A DNA stretch of 64,000 bases from Mucilaginibacter lappiensis (GTDB taxonomy: Bacteria; Bacteroidota; Bacteroidia; Sphingobacteriales; Sphingobacteriaceae). The notes under the pieces are model-generated. The model had not been told where the DNA came from and made no database searches. It was given only the letters and a program-made list of their open reading frames with translations. This document shows positions 18,247 to 26,617 of this stretch, piece after piece; the first letter of the stretch is position 1, and each line of letters begins with the position of its first letter. The stretch lies in the NCBI RefSeq assembly GCF_900155965.1, contig NZ_FTMG01000003.1:124001-188000 (forward strand), written 5' to 3'. Made by a program: the position numbers and the translations under genes.

Positions 18247-18669
18247 TTACTCAATCATTTTCCGTAATCCGTCAAAAACCCCTTCCCAGTTTTGCTCCGA
18301 ATGCGCTTTAGCCGCCTCGTCTTTAATATTATCCTGGGTAATGGCCAGGGTGGTTACTCCATCTTTTTCAGTCAGACTATAAGTAATGTCGGCATAGTTT
18401 TCGGGCTTATCTTCGGTGCCGCTCATGCTGCTCCAATAGTTATACTTTAGGTATTTACCCGGGTCAATTTCCAGTATGGTGCCGTGATCGCGGTAAGCTT
18501 TGCCATCCCATTCGCCACTGAAAACGATGGGCTCCCCTACCCTCCAGCTCGACTCCAGTTTAGTACCAAAAAAGTAAGCTTTTACCATTTCCGGATCGGT
18601 AAGGCCTTGCCAAACTTTGGTTATTGGGGCCTTAAATGTTAATTCGATGCTTAATGTTAAATTTTTCAT
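18247..18669 (-). CDS. SRPBCC (AHSA1-type) domain protein
   Basis: The 140-residue protein follows the AHSA1/START-like pattern: TFKAPITKVWQGLTDPEMVK, YFFGTKLESSWRVGEPIVFSG, GTILEIDPGKYLKYNYW and a long C-terminal helix. These small folds make a hydrophobic cavity; the ligand and role of this member are unknown. It is one of several same-strand small genes in the 17.7-20.2 kb region. Confidence 0.85.
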   Translation of the reverse strand: MKNLTLSIELTFKAPITKVWQGLTDPEMVKAYFFGTKLESSWRVGEPIVFSGEWDGKAYRDHGTILEIDPGKYLKYNYWSSMSGTEDKPENYADITYSLTEKDGVTTLAITQDNIKDEAAKAHSEQNWEGVFDGLRKMIE

Positions 18670-18694
18670 AATATGGTTATTTATGGTTTAGACC

Positions 18695-18775
18695 TCACCC
18701 TCCCCTATCCAAAGGAGAGGGTTCAAAATTGCTATACTAAAGCCCTTTCCTTTGGAGAGGATTTAGGTGAGGTTA
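18695..18775. repeat. Inverted repeat overlapping the 3' end of the EVE gene
   Basis: CCTCACCCTCCCCTATCC faces GGAGAGGATTTAGGTGAGG, with inner CCAAAGGAGAGGG/CCCTTTCCTTTGG arms. The right arm encodes the last residues and stop of the EVE protein. Same family as 5185-5275. Confidence 0.7.
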
Positions 18776-19199
18776 TTATTAATTCTCCTGTAATCATTTG
18801 CTTTTTGATCAGTTCAAAATCCTTTTCGCCTATTTCCAGGAAACCAAAACGAAAAGGGTACCCCCATGATTTTTTATTGATGATAAAGTCGAGTTCATCA
18901 ACAAGGGGAATTATAGGCACCTCGGTACTTTCATAAAATTGGATATTACGGCGCCAGGGTATAAAATCATCAAACATCTTATATTGATAAACTTCGTCGC
19001 CAACGGCCTGCCCTACGGTTGTAAAAGCCTTGCAGGGTTCAGTACCGTTCATAGTTTGTTTTGGTGAATAAAAGAGCACCCAATCGCCGGCATGTACCTT
19101 TTTTAAGGCAGCCTGTTTACCATGATTGGCCTGCATAAAGCCGCCTGCCATGCCACGGGCTATATGATCTTTTGAAGCTACGGTTATCCAGTATTTCAT
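18732..19199 (-). CDS. EVE domain protein
   Basis: The 155-residue product is a PUA-like EVE domain: it opens MKYWITVASKDHIARGMAGG, then has HAGDWVLFYSPKQTM, FTTVGQAVGDEVYQ and WRRNIQFYEST. EVE domains bind modified bases in DNA or RNA and occur alone or in defence systems; here it is alone, so no defence role is claimed. The C-terminal tail SPKSSPKERALV is read through an intergenic repeat arm and is probably not part of the fold. Confidence 0.85.
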   Translation of the reverse strand: MKYWITVASKDHIARGMAGGFMQANHGKQAALKKVHAGDWVLFYSPKQTMNGTEPCKAFTTVGQAVGDEVYQYKMFDDFIPWRRNIQFYESTEVPIIPLVDELDFIINKKSWGYPFRFGFLEIGEKDFELIKKQMITGELIITSPKSSPKERALV

Positions 19200-19276
19200 A
19201 ATGCACCTGTTTATTTGTTAAACAAAGTAAACACCAGCTAATGACAACCCTATGTCAGCAGAAGAAAAAGAAGAAT

Positions 19277-20227
19277 TTATTTATTTTTTTGGACGATGGC
19301 GGCCGCTATGGTTTTAACCTGGTCGATAAGTTCCTGGGGCTTCACAATTTCGGCATGATCGCCGTACATCATTAACCAGCGGGCAAAACCTTCGATAGAC
19401 CGGGTTAAAAAAGTCATCTCGATCTTATTACCCACCATTTTTTCGGATACAAAACCACTGTAGTATTTTTGATGATCCAGATAGCTCACTATCTCTTTAT
19501 CTACTTTTACAATAACCGTTTCCAATTGTTTTTCGTAGGCAGTTTGGGCTATATAAGCTTTTAAAGTGGGGTGATGACTATTGTTATAAGTAGTATCGGT
19601 AATCACCACCTTACGCATCCTGTCAACTCTAAAATCACGGTAATCGTTACGTAAGCGACAAAAAGCTATCAGGTGCCAGAAACCTTCCAGGTAAAAAATA
19701 CCTACGGGCTCTACATCCCGTTTGGTAGCTTCCTGGCTGTGACCGGCAAAGTAATCCAAACACAACAATTTTTTCTGGATGATGCTGTCCAGTATAGTTT
19801 GGATATGATCGGTATTATTATCAGAACGTTTTTGTGCCCGGCTTTTTAGTACCTCAATACTACCATCAAGATTTTCCAGTACATCCTTTTCAGCGGTTTT
19901 GAGGATGGCCCGCACCTTGTACATCGCCGACTGGTGATGTTTCATGGTACTGGTATCCGTCATCTTCTCCACAAACTTCTCGGCGGTTAAAAAGGCGGTG
20001 GCTTCCTCGCGGGTAAACATTACGGGTGGCAAACGATAGCCATCCATGATAGAATAACCCACACCGGCCTCGCCCATGAGGGGGATGCCCGCTTCTTCCA
20101 GCGTTTTCACATCGCGGTAAACCGTACGCAGGCTGATATTAAAACGCTCGGCAATATCCGAGGCTTTCACAACCCGGCGCGATTGTAACTGTATCAAAAT
20201 GGCCGAAATACGATCGATGCGGTTCAT
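19277..20227 (-). CDS. HTH-WYL transcriptional regulator (YafY type)
   Basis: The 316 residues form a winged helix-turn-helix (5-60: RISAILIQLQSRRVVKASDI, then FNISLRTVYRDVKTLEEAGI), a WYL domain (about 140-215, with PVGIFYLEGFWHLIAFCRLR) and a WCX C-terminal domain. WYL regulators sense nucleic-acid or nucleotide ligands and often control stress or defence genes. It is divergent from the DUF2007 gene and reads toward the EVE gene 77 bp away; whether it controls these neighbours is an inference. Confidence 0.9.
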   Translation of the reverse strand: MNRIDRISAILIQLQSRRVVKASDIAERFNISLRTVYRDVKTLEEAGIPLMGEAGVGYSIMDGYRLPPVMFTREEATAFLTAEKFVEKMTDTSTMKHHQSAMYKVRAILKTAEKDVLENLDGSIEVLKSRAQKRSDNNTDHIQTILDSIIQKKLLCLDYFAGHSQEATKRDVEPVGIFYLEGFWHLIAFCRLRNDYRDFRVDRMRKVVITDTTYNNSHHPTLKAYIAQTAYEKQLETVIVKVDKEIVSYLDHQKYYSGFVSEKMVGNKIEMTFLTRSIEGFARWLMMYGDHAEIVKPQELIDQVKTIAAAIVQKNK

Positions 20228-20252
20228 ACATCAAATTAAGCAAAAAACAAGC

Positions 20253-20260
20253 TACCTTTG
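20253..20260 (+). promoter_or_regulatory. Predicted -7 element upstream of the DUF2007 gene
   Basis: TACCTTTG fits TAnnTTTG. If used, the 160-nt leader would consist almost wholly of AAATCCG-type repeat arms. Confidence 0.4.
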
Positions 20261-20265
20261 AACAA

Positions 20266-20420
20266 TTATTTCGGATTTCGGATATTCGATTTGGGATTTG
20301 GTTTAATTTCAGATTTTTCTTCTCTAACGAAGTATGAATTTTCTAAATCCGAAATCGAACATCCGAATTCCGAAATCCAAATAAATCCGAAATCGAACAT
20401 CCGAATTCTAAAATCAAAAT
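20266..20420. repeat. Heptad-word hairpin (ATTTCGG/AAATCCG family)
   Basis: ATTTCGGATTTCGGATATTC (left) faces AAATCCGAAATCGAACATCC (right, two rounds) across about 45 bp. Related words lie at 16150-16180 and 59012-59040. The periodicity is 7 bp throughout. Confidence 0.75.
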
Positions 20421-20425
20421 AAACC

Positions 20426-20842
20426 ATGGCCAACCCTGCTGAAGATAAGATCATCACCCTCGAAACCTATTACGATGTAATGCTGGCACACATCATGCGC
20501 ACCAAGCTGGAGGATAATGGCATACCCTGCTTTATTGCCGATGAAAATACCATAGGAGCCAATCCCCTATATAACCAGGCTGTTGGCGGTGTTAAACTCA
20601 AAATATTTGAACGCGACCTGGAGCGCTGTCGCGAAATACTAGCTGCCGAGGGCGATCTGCATGATCAGGATCATATAGAAATTGATGAGGAAACCAACAA
20701 TGTGATCATCTGCCCGTATTGCGCCTCCACCAATATCGGTCCGGCAGATCCTGGTAAGTTCTCTACTTTTCTTTCGACTGTTTTTCCGTTTTACAACACC
20801 AAAGCCTGGCATTGCTTTAACTGCTTGCAGGATTTTGAATAG
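20426..20842 (+). CDS. DUF2007 protein with C-terminal zinc ribbon
   Basis: The 138-residue protein starts with a DUF2007 (putative signal-transducing) region: ITLETYYDVMLAHIMRTKLE, GIPCFIADENTIGANPLYNQ and GVKLKIFERDLERCREIL. A second part has two cysteine pairs (CPYCASTN and WHCFNCLQDF), a likely zinc ribbon. The role is unknown; the DUF2007 fold resembles PII-like alpha/beta domains. It stands alone behind a long repeat leader. Confidence 0.8.
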   Translation: MANPAEDKIITLETYYDVMLAHIMRTKLEDNGIPCFIADENTIGANPLYNQAVGGVKLKIFERDLERCREILAAEGDLHDQDHIEIDEETNNVIICPYCASTNIGPADPGKFSTFLSTVFPFYNTKAWHCFNCLQDFE

Positions 20843-20849
20843 AAATTAG

Positions 20850-21000
20850 AGCGGGTGTGGGGTGAGAGAGCGGGAAACCCGACTTTCGATTTGAAGCATT
20901 ATAACTCTAATCTGTTACCTTGCTCCCGCACCGCCAGCCTCACTCTCGCACCCCGATCCTCGCTCCCACAACCCGCACTCACACCCACACGTACCCAAGT
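20850..21000. repeat. GC-rich repeat between DUF2007 and asparaginase genes
   Basis: GAGCGGGTGTGGGGTGAGAG (20849 on) faces CGCACTCACACCCACACG (near 20975-20993), with more CTCGCACCC-like words between. It fits the long-hairpin pattern of other gaps with a different word. Confidence 0.6.
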
Positions 21001-21018
21001 TTTTTATATATTAGCAGC

Positions 21019-22026
21019 ATGTATAACCGCCGTAAGTTTATCAAAATATCAGCCGCGGGCGCTTCGCTTGCCGCATTATCCAACTCTGCTGTAGCCAAAG
21101 CCATTTCGTCAACTACCGATGCCGGTTTCCCTATCGTGATATCTACCTGGGATTTTGGCATCATCGCCAACAAAGGCGCCTGGAAGGTACTTTCAACAGG
21201 TGGTCGTGCGCTGGATGCTATTGAAGCAGGTGCACGCATCCCCGAAGCCGAAGATATTACCAACCATACGGTTGGTCGTACCGGTTTGCCTGATCGCGAC
21301 GGTCACGTAACGCTCGATTCCTGCATAATGGACGAGAACGGCAACTGCGGTTCTGTAGCGGCCATGGAAAACATAGCCCACCCGATATCAGTTGCCCGTT
21401 TGGTGATGGAGAAAACCCCGCACGTGATGCTTGTGGGCGATGGTGCCACCCAGTTTGCAGTGGAGCAGGGGATGAAAAAAGAAAAATTACTGACACCAGA
21501 GTCCGAAAAAATCTGGAAGGAATGGCTCAAAACAGCCAAATACAGCCCGGTAATGAATATCGAGAACGGTAAAAAACCGGGCGATAAATACAATCATGAC
21601 ACCATCGGTATGCTGGCAATTGATGCCAAAGGCAATATATCTGGCGGTTGCACCACCAGCGGCATGGCTTTTAAACTGCACGGCCGTGTGGGCGACAGTC
21701 CGATCATTGGCGCGGGTTTATATGTAGATAACGAAGTAGGCGGCGCCACATCAACCGGCGTGGGCGAAGAAGTGATCCGAAATGTGGGCAGCTTTTTGGT
21801 TGTCGAACTGATGCGTCAAGGTTATTCACCCGAGGATGCCTGTAAAGAAGCTGTTCGTCGTATCATCAAAAAGAAACCCGAAACCGCCAAACAGATACAG
21901 GTAGGCTTTTTAGCCATCAACAAAAAAGGCGAATACGGCGCTTATGCCATACAAAGCGGTTTTTCGTTCGCGGTTTGCAATGCACAACAACAAGATCTGC
22001 TCATCAAGGGCAAAAGCTTTTATTGA
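21019..22026 (+). CDS. N4-(beta-N-acetylglucosaminyl)-L-asparaginase (glycosylasparaginase)
   Basis: The 335-residue protein is an Ntn hydrolase of the glycosylasparaginase family, which cleaves the GlcNAc-Asn bond of N-linked glycans. The self-cleavage site is visible: HDTIGMLAIDAKGNISGGCT, with T195 as the nucleophile after autoproteolysis. The N-terminus MYNRRKFIKISAAGASLAAL looks like a Tat signal, so export is likely. The start at 21019 is chosen because the signal begins there; longer frames are repeat-encoded. It lies 196 bp before cutC, with a large repeat between. Confidence 0.92.
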   Translation: MYNRRKFIKISAAGASLAALSNSAVAKAISSTTDAGFPIVISTWDFGIIANKGAWKVLSTGGRALDAIEAGARIPEAEDITNHTVGRTGLPDRDGHVTLDSCIMDENGNCGSVAAMENIAHPISVARLVMEKTPHVMLVGDGATQFAVEQGMKKEKLLTPESEKIWKEWLKTAKYSPVMNIENGKKPGDKYNHDTIGMLAIDAKGNISGGCTTSGMAFKLHGRVGDSPIIGAGLYVDNEVGGATSTGVGEEVIRNVGSFLVVELMRQGYSPEDACKEAVRRIIKKKPETAKQIQVGFLAINKKGEYGAYAIQSGFSFAVCNAQQQDLLIKGKSFY

Positions 22027-22029
22027 TTT

Positions 22030-22200
22030 TTAGTCCATGGTCAATGGAACATAGTCCATAGATTATAAATGTTCATCTTAGTAATTTTAAGGCCGGTCAA
22101 GGACGTTTCAAATACCATGAACCATCGACTATGAACCATGAACTAAATTAACAATCAAATACCATGGACCATCGACTATGGTCTAATACCCAACTAACGA
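22030..22200. repeat. Heptad-word hairpin (ACCATGA/ACTATGA family)
   Basis: GGTCAATGGAACATAGTCCA (22038 on) pairs in part with two right-hand runs of ACCATGAACCATCGACTATG. The words repeat every 7 bp. The same family fills 60560-60842 in the phage-like zone. Confidence 0.75.
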
Positions 22201-22222
22201 CTAACGATAATCTTAACCAACT

Positions 22223-22975
22223 ATGATTAAACCCGTTACTCTTGAAGTTTGCGCCAATTCAGTTACATCAGCACTGGCAGCCCAGGAGGGCGGCGCTGTA
22301 CGAGTGGAGCTGTGCGAAAATTTAAAAGAAGGTGGTACCACCCCCTCGCATGGGCAGATATTAATGGCCCGCAGCTTATTGCACATTAAACTGTATGTAC
22401 TGATCCGTCCACGGGGTGGCGACTTTCTGTATTCCGAGCTGGAATATCAGATCATGATGGCCGATATCCGTTATTGCATCGAGGCCGGCTGTGATGGTGT
22501 AGTAATAGGTATGCTAAATCCCGATGGCTCTATTGATACCAAACGCTGCCTGGAAATGACACGGTTGGCCCGCCAATGGGGGTTGGGTGTTACCTTTCAC
22601 CGCGCCTTTGATATGTGCGCCAACCAGGATAAAGCCCTGGAAGAAATCATTGAGATGGGCTGCGAGCGTATCTTGACATCGGGCGGCAAAAGCACCGCCA
22701 TGGAAGGCGCCACCGTGATCAATCACCTGGTTCAAAAAGCCGCGGGCCGCATCAGCATTATGCCGGGTAGCGGGGTAAGTGAAGCCAACTTGGCCGATCT
22801 GGTACATTTCACTGGCGTAACCGAAGTGCATTCATCGGCCCGCATTAGCGTACAAAGCAAAATGCAATACAAAAACGACTATATCCTGATGAGCAACGAA
22901 CCCGGCGATGAATACAGCATCGATCTCACCAGCGTTGACCGGGTTGAAAAGTTAGTGGCCTTGGCTAATAGCTGA
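22223..22975 (+). CDS. cutC: CutC family protein
   Basis: The 250 residues match CutC along the whole length: LEVCANSVTSALAAQEGGAV, RVELCENLKEGGTTPS, LIRPRGGDFLYS, VTFHRAFDMC, ILTSGG and IMPGSGVS. It is a TIM-barrel protein first linked to copper homeostasis; the enzymatic role is unsettled and a deoxyribose-phosphate-related activity has been proposed. It follows the glycosylasparaginase gene in the same direction and may belong with it in glycan or sugar use. Confidence 0.93.
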   Translation: MIKPVTLEVCANSVTSALAAQEGGAVRVELCENLKEGGTTPSHGQILMARSLLHIKLYVLIRPRGGDFLYSELEYQIMMADIRYCIEAGCDGVVIGMLNPDGSIDTKRCLEMTRLARQWGLGVTFHRAFDMCANQDKALEEIIEMGCERILTSGGKSTAMEGATVINHLVQKAAGRISIMPGSGVSEANLADLVHFTGVTEVHSSARISVQSKMQYKNDYILMSNEPGDEYSIDLTSVDRVEKLVALANS

Positions 22976-22977
22976 GG

Positions 22978-23232
22978 GGAACAGAATCAAGATATAAGAG
23001 TCAAGAAATAAGATTTTAAAAAGCTGCCGTCGATCGGCTCCAGCCGAGTGTCAGCTATTACCCGGCCTCCGGCCGCAGTAAAAATCAGAGTTATATTTGA
23101 ATCGCAGGCCAGAGGCCTGTAAATAATCGTCACTCGGCTGGAGCCAAGAGACGGCAGGGGTCTCTGACTTCAGACGATTATGCGCGTAGTCTTCAGACTA
23201 CAGGCATAGTAATTCGAAATCGAAGACTTTAA
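22978..23232. repeat. Complex inverted repeat downstream of cutC
   Basis: Heptad words (AATCAAGATATAAGAGTCAA) are followed by a long hairpin. CTGCCGTC..GGCTCCAGCCGAGTGTC (23022-23052) faces GTCACTCGGCTGGAGCC..GACGGCAG (23131-23158), and TCCGGCC and CAGGCCAGAGGCCTG lie inside. A short TCTGACTTCAGACGA palindrome run follows. Confidence 0.75.
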
Positions 23233-23243
23233 ATTGCACTGTA

Positions 23244-23501
23244 TTATGATTCCAAATATTCATTTAGAGCCTTCCTTATAATTACATTTAGATCATCGCC
23301 ATCAAATCTTATACTATCAAAAGCTCCTTTCGATGAACTAATAACCACGGTATAGACATTTTTTCCTCTCACTCCGTCATTTTTCAGTATAAAGATATCC
23401 CCAAGGCTCCCTATTTTAAAAAATACCTCCATTATCTGATCATTAGTTAGAATATTGAGGGGTTTTAACAGGGCTATTATTTCTTCCTTAATTTGCTCCA
23501 T
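23244..23501 (-). CDS. Small hypothetical protein
   Basis: The 85 residues form an alpha/beta mix: helices MEQIKEEIIALLKPLNILTN and LNVIIRKALNEYLES around strands NVYTVVISSSKG. No family is recognised. Base use is more AT-rich than in the neighbours, and repeats sit on both sides. It could be a recent or lineage-specific gene. Confidence 0.5.
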   Translation of the reverse strand: MEQIKEEIIALLKPLNILTNDQIMEVFFKIGSLGDIFILKNDGVRGKNVYTVVISSSKGAFDSIRFDGDDLNVIIRKALNEYLES

Positions 23502-23534
23502 ATTTATTACTTCATAAAATTTGCCAGGCTATCA

Positions 23535-23576
23535 TGTTTTTTAAAGTCTCCCCTTCGGGGAGATTTAGAGGGGTAA
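23535..23576. repeat. Short inverted repeat at the 3' end of the protease/propeller gene
   Basis: AGTCTCCCCTTCGGGGAGAT is a compact hairpin three bases from that stop. It has the same word family as 5185-5275 and could act as a terminator. Confidence 0.6.
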
Positions 23577-26414
23577 TTAAAAAAACGTCACCGGCAGTAC
23601 CAGCTCTATCCTGTTACGGCCCGTACCGCCAAAAAAGTCATCATCCAAAAGCCTGCTATACCGGATGCCGAACGAGATGCTGTTCTGGTTAAAAAACTTG
23701 GTATCAAAAAACACGGCAGCTCCAGTCGACCGGAAGTTTTGTTTAAAGCCGGCACCATTGGTAAAAAAATTATCAGCAGTGGCTCGGGTATAATCAAAAA
23801 ATAATTGTCCCCTTAAACGCAGCAGGTATACGATGTTGCCAAAACCGGCGTCGGGATAAGCAAAGGGGAAATGATAGTTAAGGCCAACCTTATTCATATC
23901 GTCCAGGCTTTCGGCGGTATAACCCTTACTAAAGGGAAAATCGTTCGAGAAACCGATCACATTGTTCTTACCTTTTTGCTGATGGGCCACATTGATCACC
24001 AGGCTGTGGTTAGTTGTCAGTCCGGGGAAATAAAATGTACCCTGCGCCAATAACTGTGTAGCCGCCCCGCCAGATACACCGGCCTTGTAATTGAGGCTGA
24101 GGCTTTGCGCCAGCATGGGGTATATATTTTGTTTAGCTACTAAACCCTGGTTGCTAAAGGATATATAATTGTTGAGGTAGGCATAGTTCCGGTCTTTAAA
24201 CTGCTGGGCATTACCCTGCTGAAAATGCGTTTGGTTAAAATACAGATCACTGCCAAAGGTGAGGCCGGTAGAGTGTTTGCCTGCGCTGAAGTTAAGCGGC
24301 ACCTCGAGTCCGCCATGTACCGATGTTTCGTTCCAGTACACGTAGCTGCCTTTGTAAAACTGGCGACGATCAAGCGTATAATCAACCCCGACAGATATAA
24401 AGGGATACAAAGCGCCGTAAATAGCATCAAAGCCAAATTGCTTGTAACCTTCGTTGCGGTTATAATCAAAGGAGATCTGCGACTGAAAAGTATTCAGCAC
24501 GTTTTCGCCGGTAATGGCAAAAGAGTAGTTAGGGTCGCTGATGTTGGGGATGATGCTATGGAAATTGAACAAGCCATGCCCTTTGGAATAAGGGACAACC
24601 GGCAGCGGCTTATCAACTACTTCCGTTAGCATATCGGCAGACGAATCCCGGCCCAACGCGCTGATACCCATCGTAGGTAAATGACGCACATACTGCGGAC
24701 CAGCATCTATCCATTTCAGGTCTTTTTTGTTTACCTCGTTAATCTGGTAGCCAAAAGCGGTAAAACCAACCCAGGCCAGTTTATTATTGGCCACAGCGGG
24801 CTGGTAATGACCTATACCGGTATCATGACCGGTTGGCAGTAATTCAAAGCATTGGTTATCCTTCAATTTCAACACAAACAGGCGGTCGTTCACATCCTCG
24901 GTTTGGGTAAAGTAAACGTCGTTATTTTTAACGGTGGTGAAACCAATGGGCCGGTAACTAAAAGGGACCAGGTATTTGGCATTGCCGCTGGCGATATCGA
25001 TCAGCGCCAACGTCATTTTACCCTGGGGATTACGGACCGCAGCCACCAGCTGATCATCACCATAAAATTGCGGATAGGTATAAAACAGATGCTGCGGATT
25101 AGGCAATACTTTAATCAGCTGACCATCGGTGTTTAGCAAATGCAGCTCGCTCGCGCCCGAGGTAGCCACTTGAGCCACTACGATACGTTTACCATCGGGG
25201 CTAAAGGCGGGCGAAAAATATTTTGTTTTTTGGGTGATACGATGCTCTTTACCGCTGGCGATATCCAAAATCATCAGTTCGCTGTAATTTCGGTAGCCCC
25301 AGCGCGCATCAGGGCGGTAAGTCGCATAAACCACTTGGCCATCATGGTAATTAAAGTAATTATCAAGCGATGATGAACGGGTACTGATCTTCCGCTCCCG
25401 GTTGCCGGTAAGGATTACAAAAGCCGGGATATGATCATAGGGGCTCTTCATATAAATGAGCGTACTATCATTAATATAAGCCGGATACTCCCTATCAGCG
25501 TCAAAATGTTTGTTTTTGGCAGCAGGTGTTTTTTCATCATCCTTAAAAACCTCTTTAAAATGACTGAGCCCGTTATTGGTAAATGTTTTAAAATCGGTAC
25601 CCGTGTATTTATTGATGGCCCGCTGAAATGGATAAAACCCGCCCTTAAAAGCCGCGGCATCGTGCGTTACGTTTTTCCAGAGGTTATCCCCATATTTTTC
25701 GCGCCCATAGGAAACCAGCATGTAGCCCAGTGGATAATGATCGGGCGTAAAGTCAACGTACGATCCATTGCGCAGCTTCATGTAGCTGTAATCACGATCG
25801 GCCGCCCATAGGGCCCTGTAACCATTAAAAAACCAGGGAAGGCGTCCGCGGCCCTGTCCGCTTACATGGGTTTCGTTAAAAACGGCATCGCCCTCAAAAA
25901 ACCAGTTGGGTACGGATAGGTCGTTACCCAGGGCCTGCCCGCCTTCGCCAAAAAGAATGTGCAGTACGTGCGAAACACCTACGTTAAAATTATTATACTG
26001 TTGTACATGCCTAAACTCGTGAATGGCCAGCTGTTGTGCCCAGGGCAAACTGCCTATATCAAAACTGTTTTGCTCGGGTGTCAAGAAAAACTCGCTGCGG
26101 AAAGGCGCCAAACCTACATAGCCATTGGCAATAGTAGTTTGGTTTTGCAGCACAATGCTCACCTGTTTCTGTTTTAAACCGATGGTGGGCTTAATGAGCC
26201 CGTTCATTTGCTGCACAATATTGGCCACCCTCAACCCTGCCGAATCCATCCCCGCCGGGAAAATAATACGCGCCGCCGGTGTATTTACCTGCTTCCACTT
26301 TATCGACGGCGGATTACCCCCAAATTCCTGCGAGCGGGCAACGGTAACGGTGAATAAAAGCGCAGGTAACAGCAGTGTGGGCAAGATTTTTCTAACGGCG
26401 GAGGTTTTTTTCAT
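23577..26414 (-). CDS. Secreted metalloprotease-like protein with PD40 propeller and C-terminal barrel
   Basis: The 945-residue protein has a signal peptide (1-29) and a gluzincin-like domain with H132-E133-F-R-H136 (AIHEFRHVQQY) and a downstream FFEGDAVFNE that could supply the third zinc ligand. A WD40/PD40-type propeller follows (SPAFSPDGKRIVVAQ, ASELHLLNTDGQ). The C-terminal third alternates strands and ends RIELVLPVTFF, as outer-membrane barrels do. It may be anchored in the outer membrane with its protease domain in the periplasm; substrate unknown. Whether the zinc site is active cannot be judged from sequence alone. Confidence 0.8.
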   Translation of the reverse strand: MKKTSAVRKILPTLLLPALLFTVTVARSQEFGGNPPSIKWKQVNTPAARIIFPAGMDSAGLRVANIVQQMNGLIKPTIGLKQKQVSIVLQNQTTIANGYVGLAPFRSEFFLTPEQNSFDIGSLPWAQQLAIHEFRHVQQYNNFNVGVSHVLHILFGEGGQALGNDLSVPNWFFEGDAVFNETHVSGQGRGRLPWFFNGYRALWAADRDYSYMKLRNGSYVDFTPDHYPLGYMLVSYGREKYGDNLWKNVTHDAAAFKGGFYPFQRAINKYTGTDFKTFTNNGLSHFKEVFKDDEKTPAAKNKHFDADREYPAYINDSTLIYMKSPYDHIPAFVILTGNRERKISTRSSSLDNYFNYHDGQVVYATYRPDARWGYRNYSELMILDIASGKEHRITQKTKYFSPAFSPDGKRIVVAQVATSGASELHLLNTDGQLIKVLPNPQHLFYTYPQFYGDDQLVAAVRNPQGKMTLALIDIASGNAKYLVPFSYRPIGFTTVKNNDVYFTQTEDVNDRLFVLKLKDNQCFELLPTGHDTGIGHYQPAVANNKLAWVGFTAFGYQINEVNKKDLKWIDAGPQYVRHLPTMGISALGRDSSADMLTEVVDKPLPVVPYSKGHGLFNFHSIIPNISDPNYSFAITGENVLNTFQSQISFDYNRNEGYKQFGFDAIYGALYPFISVGVDYTLDRRQFYKGSYVYWNETSVHGGLEVPLNFSAGKHSTGLTFGSDLYFNQTHFQQGNAQQFKDRNYAYLNNYISFSNQGLVAKQNIYPMLAQSLSLNYKAGVSGGAATQLLAQGTFYFPGLTTNHSLVINVAHQQKGKNNVIGFSNDFPFSKGYTAESLDDMNKVGLNYHFPFAYPDAGFGNIVYLLRLRGQLFFDYTRATADNFFTNGAGFKQNFRSTGAAVFFDTKFFNQNSISFGIRYSRLLDDDFFGGTGRNRIELVLPVTFF

Positions 26415-26477
26415 AGGTTGCTCAAAGTAAGCACAATTTGTAATTTAAACAATTGGTTTAACATATTGGCGCCAACT

Positions 26478-26545
26478 CAGTCCTCTGCGCTTTGCTGGAC
26501 ATTCCCTCACCTATTGCGGAAAGAGAGCATGCTGAGTTGTTGACT
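26478..26545. repeat. Inverted copy of the GCGCAGACC/CTCTTT repeat
   Basis: Read on the minus strand, CTCTCTTTCCGCAATAGG and CAGCAAAGCGCAGAGGACTG match the unit at 14085-14160 and 39255-39320. Confidence 0.5.
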
Positions 26546-26617
26546 CATGACGCAGATCTCTGCACACGACACCATTTAATTCGTTATATTTAGCATAAAT
26601 CCAATCCGATCACAGAC

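Noticed and set aside
18732..20227. EVE and WYL genes as a defence island
   Set aside because: Both domains occur in defence loci, but no nuclease, helicase or methyltransferase partner is adjacent.
22030..22200. Possible CRISPR array
   Set aside because: The units are 7-bp words without spacers of constant length and there is no cas gene.
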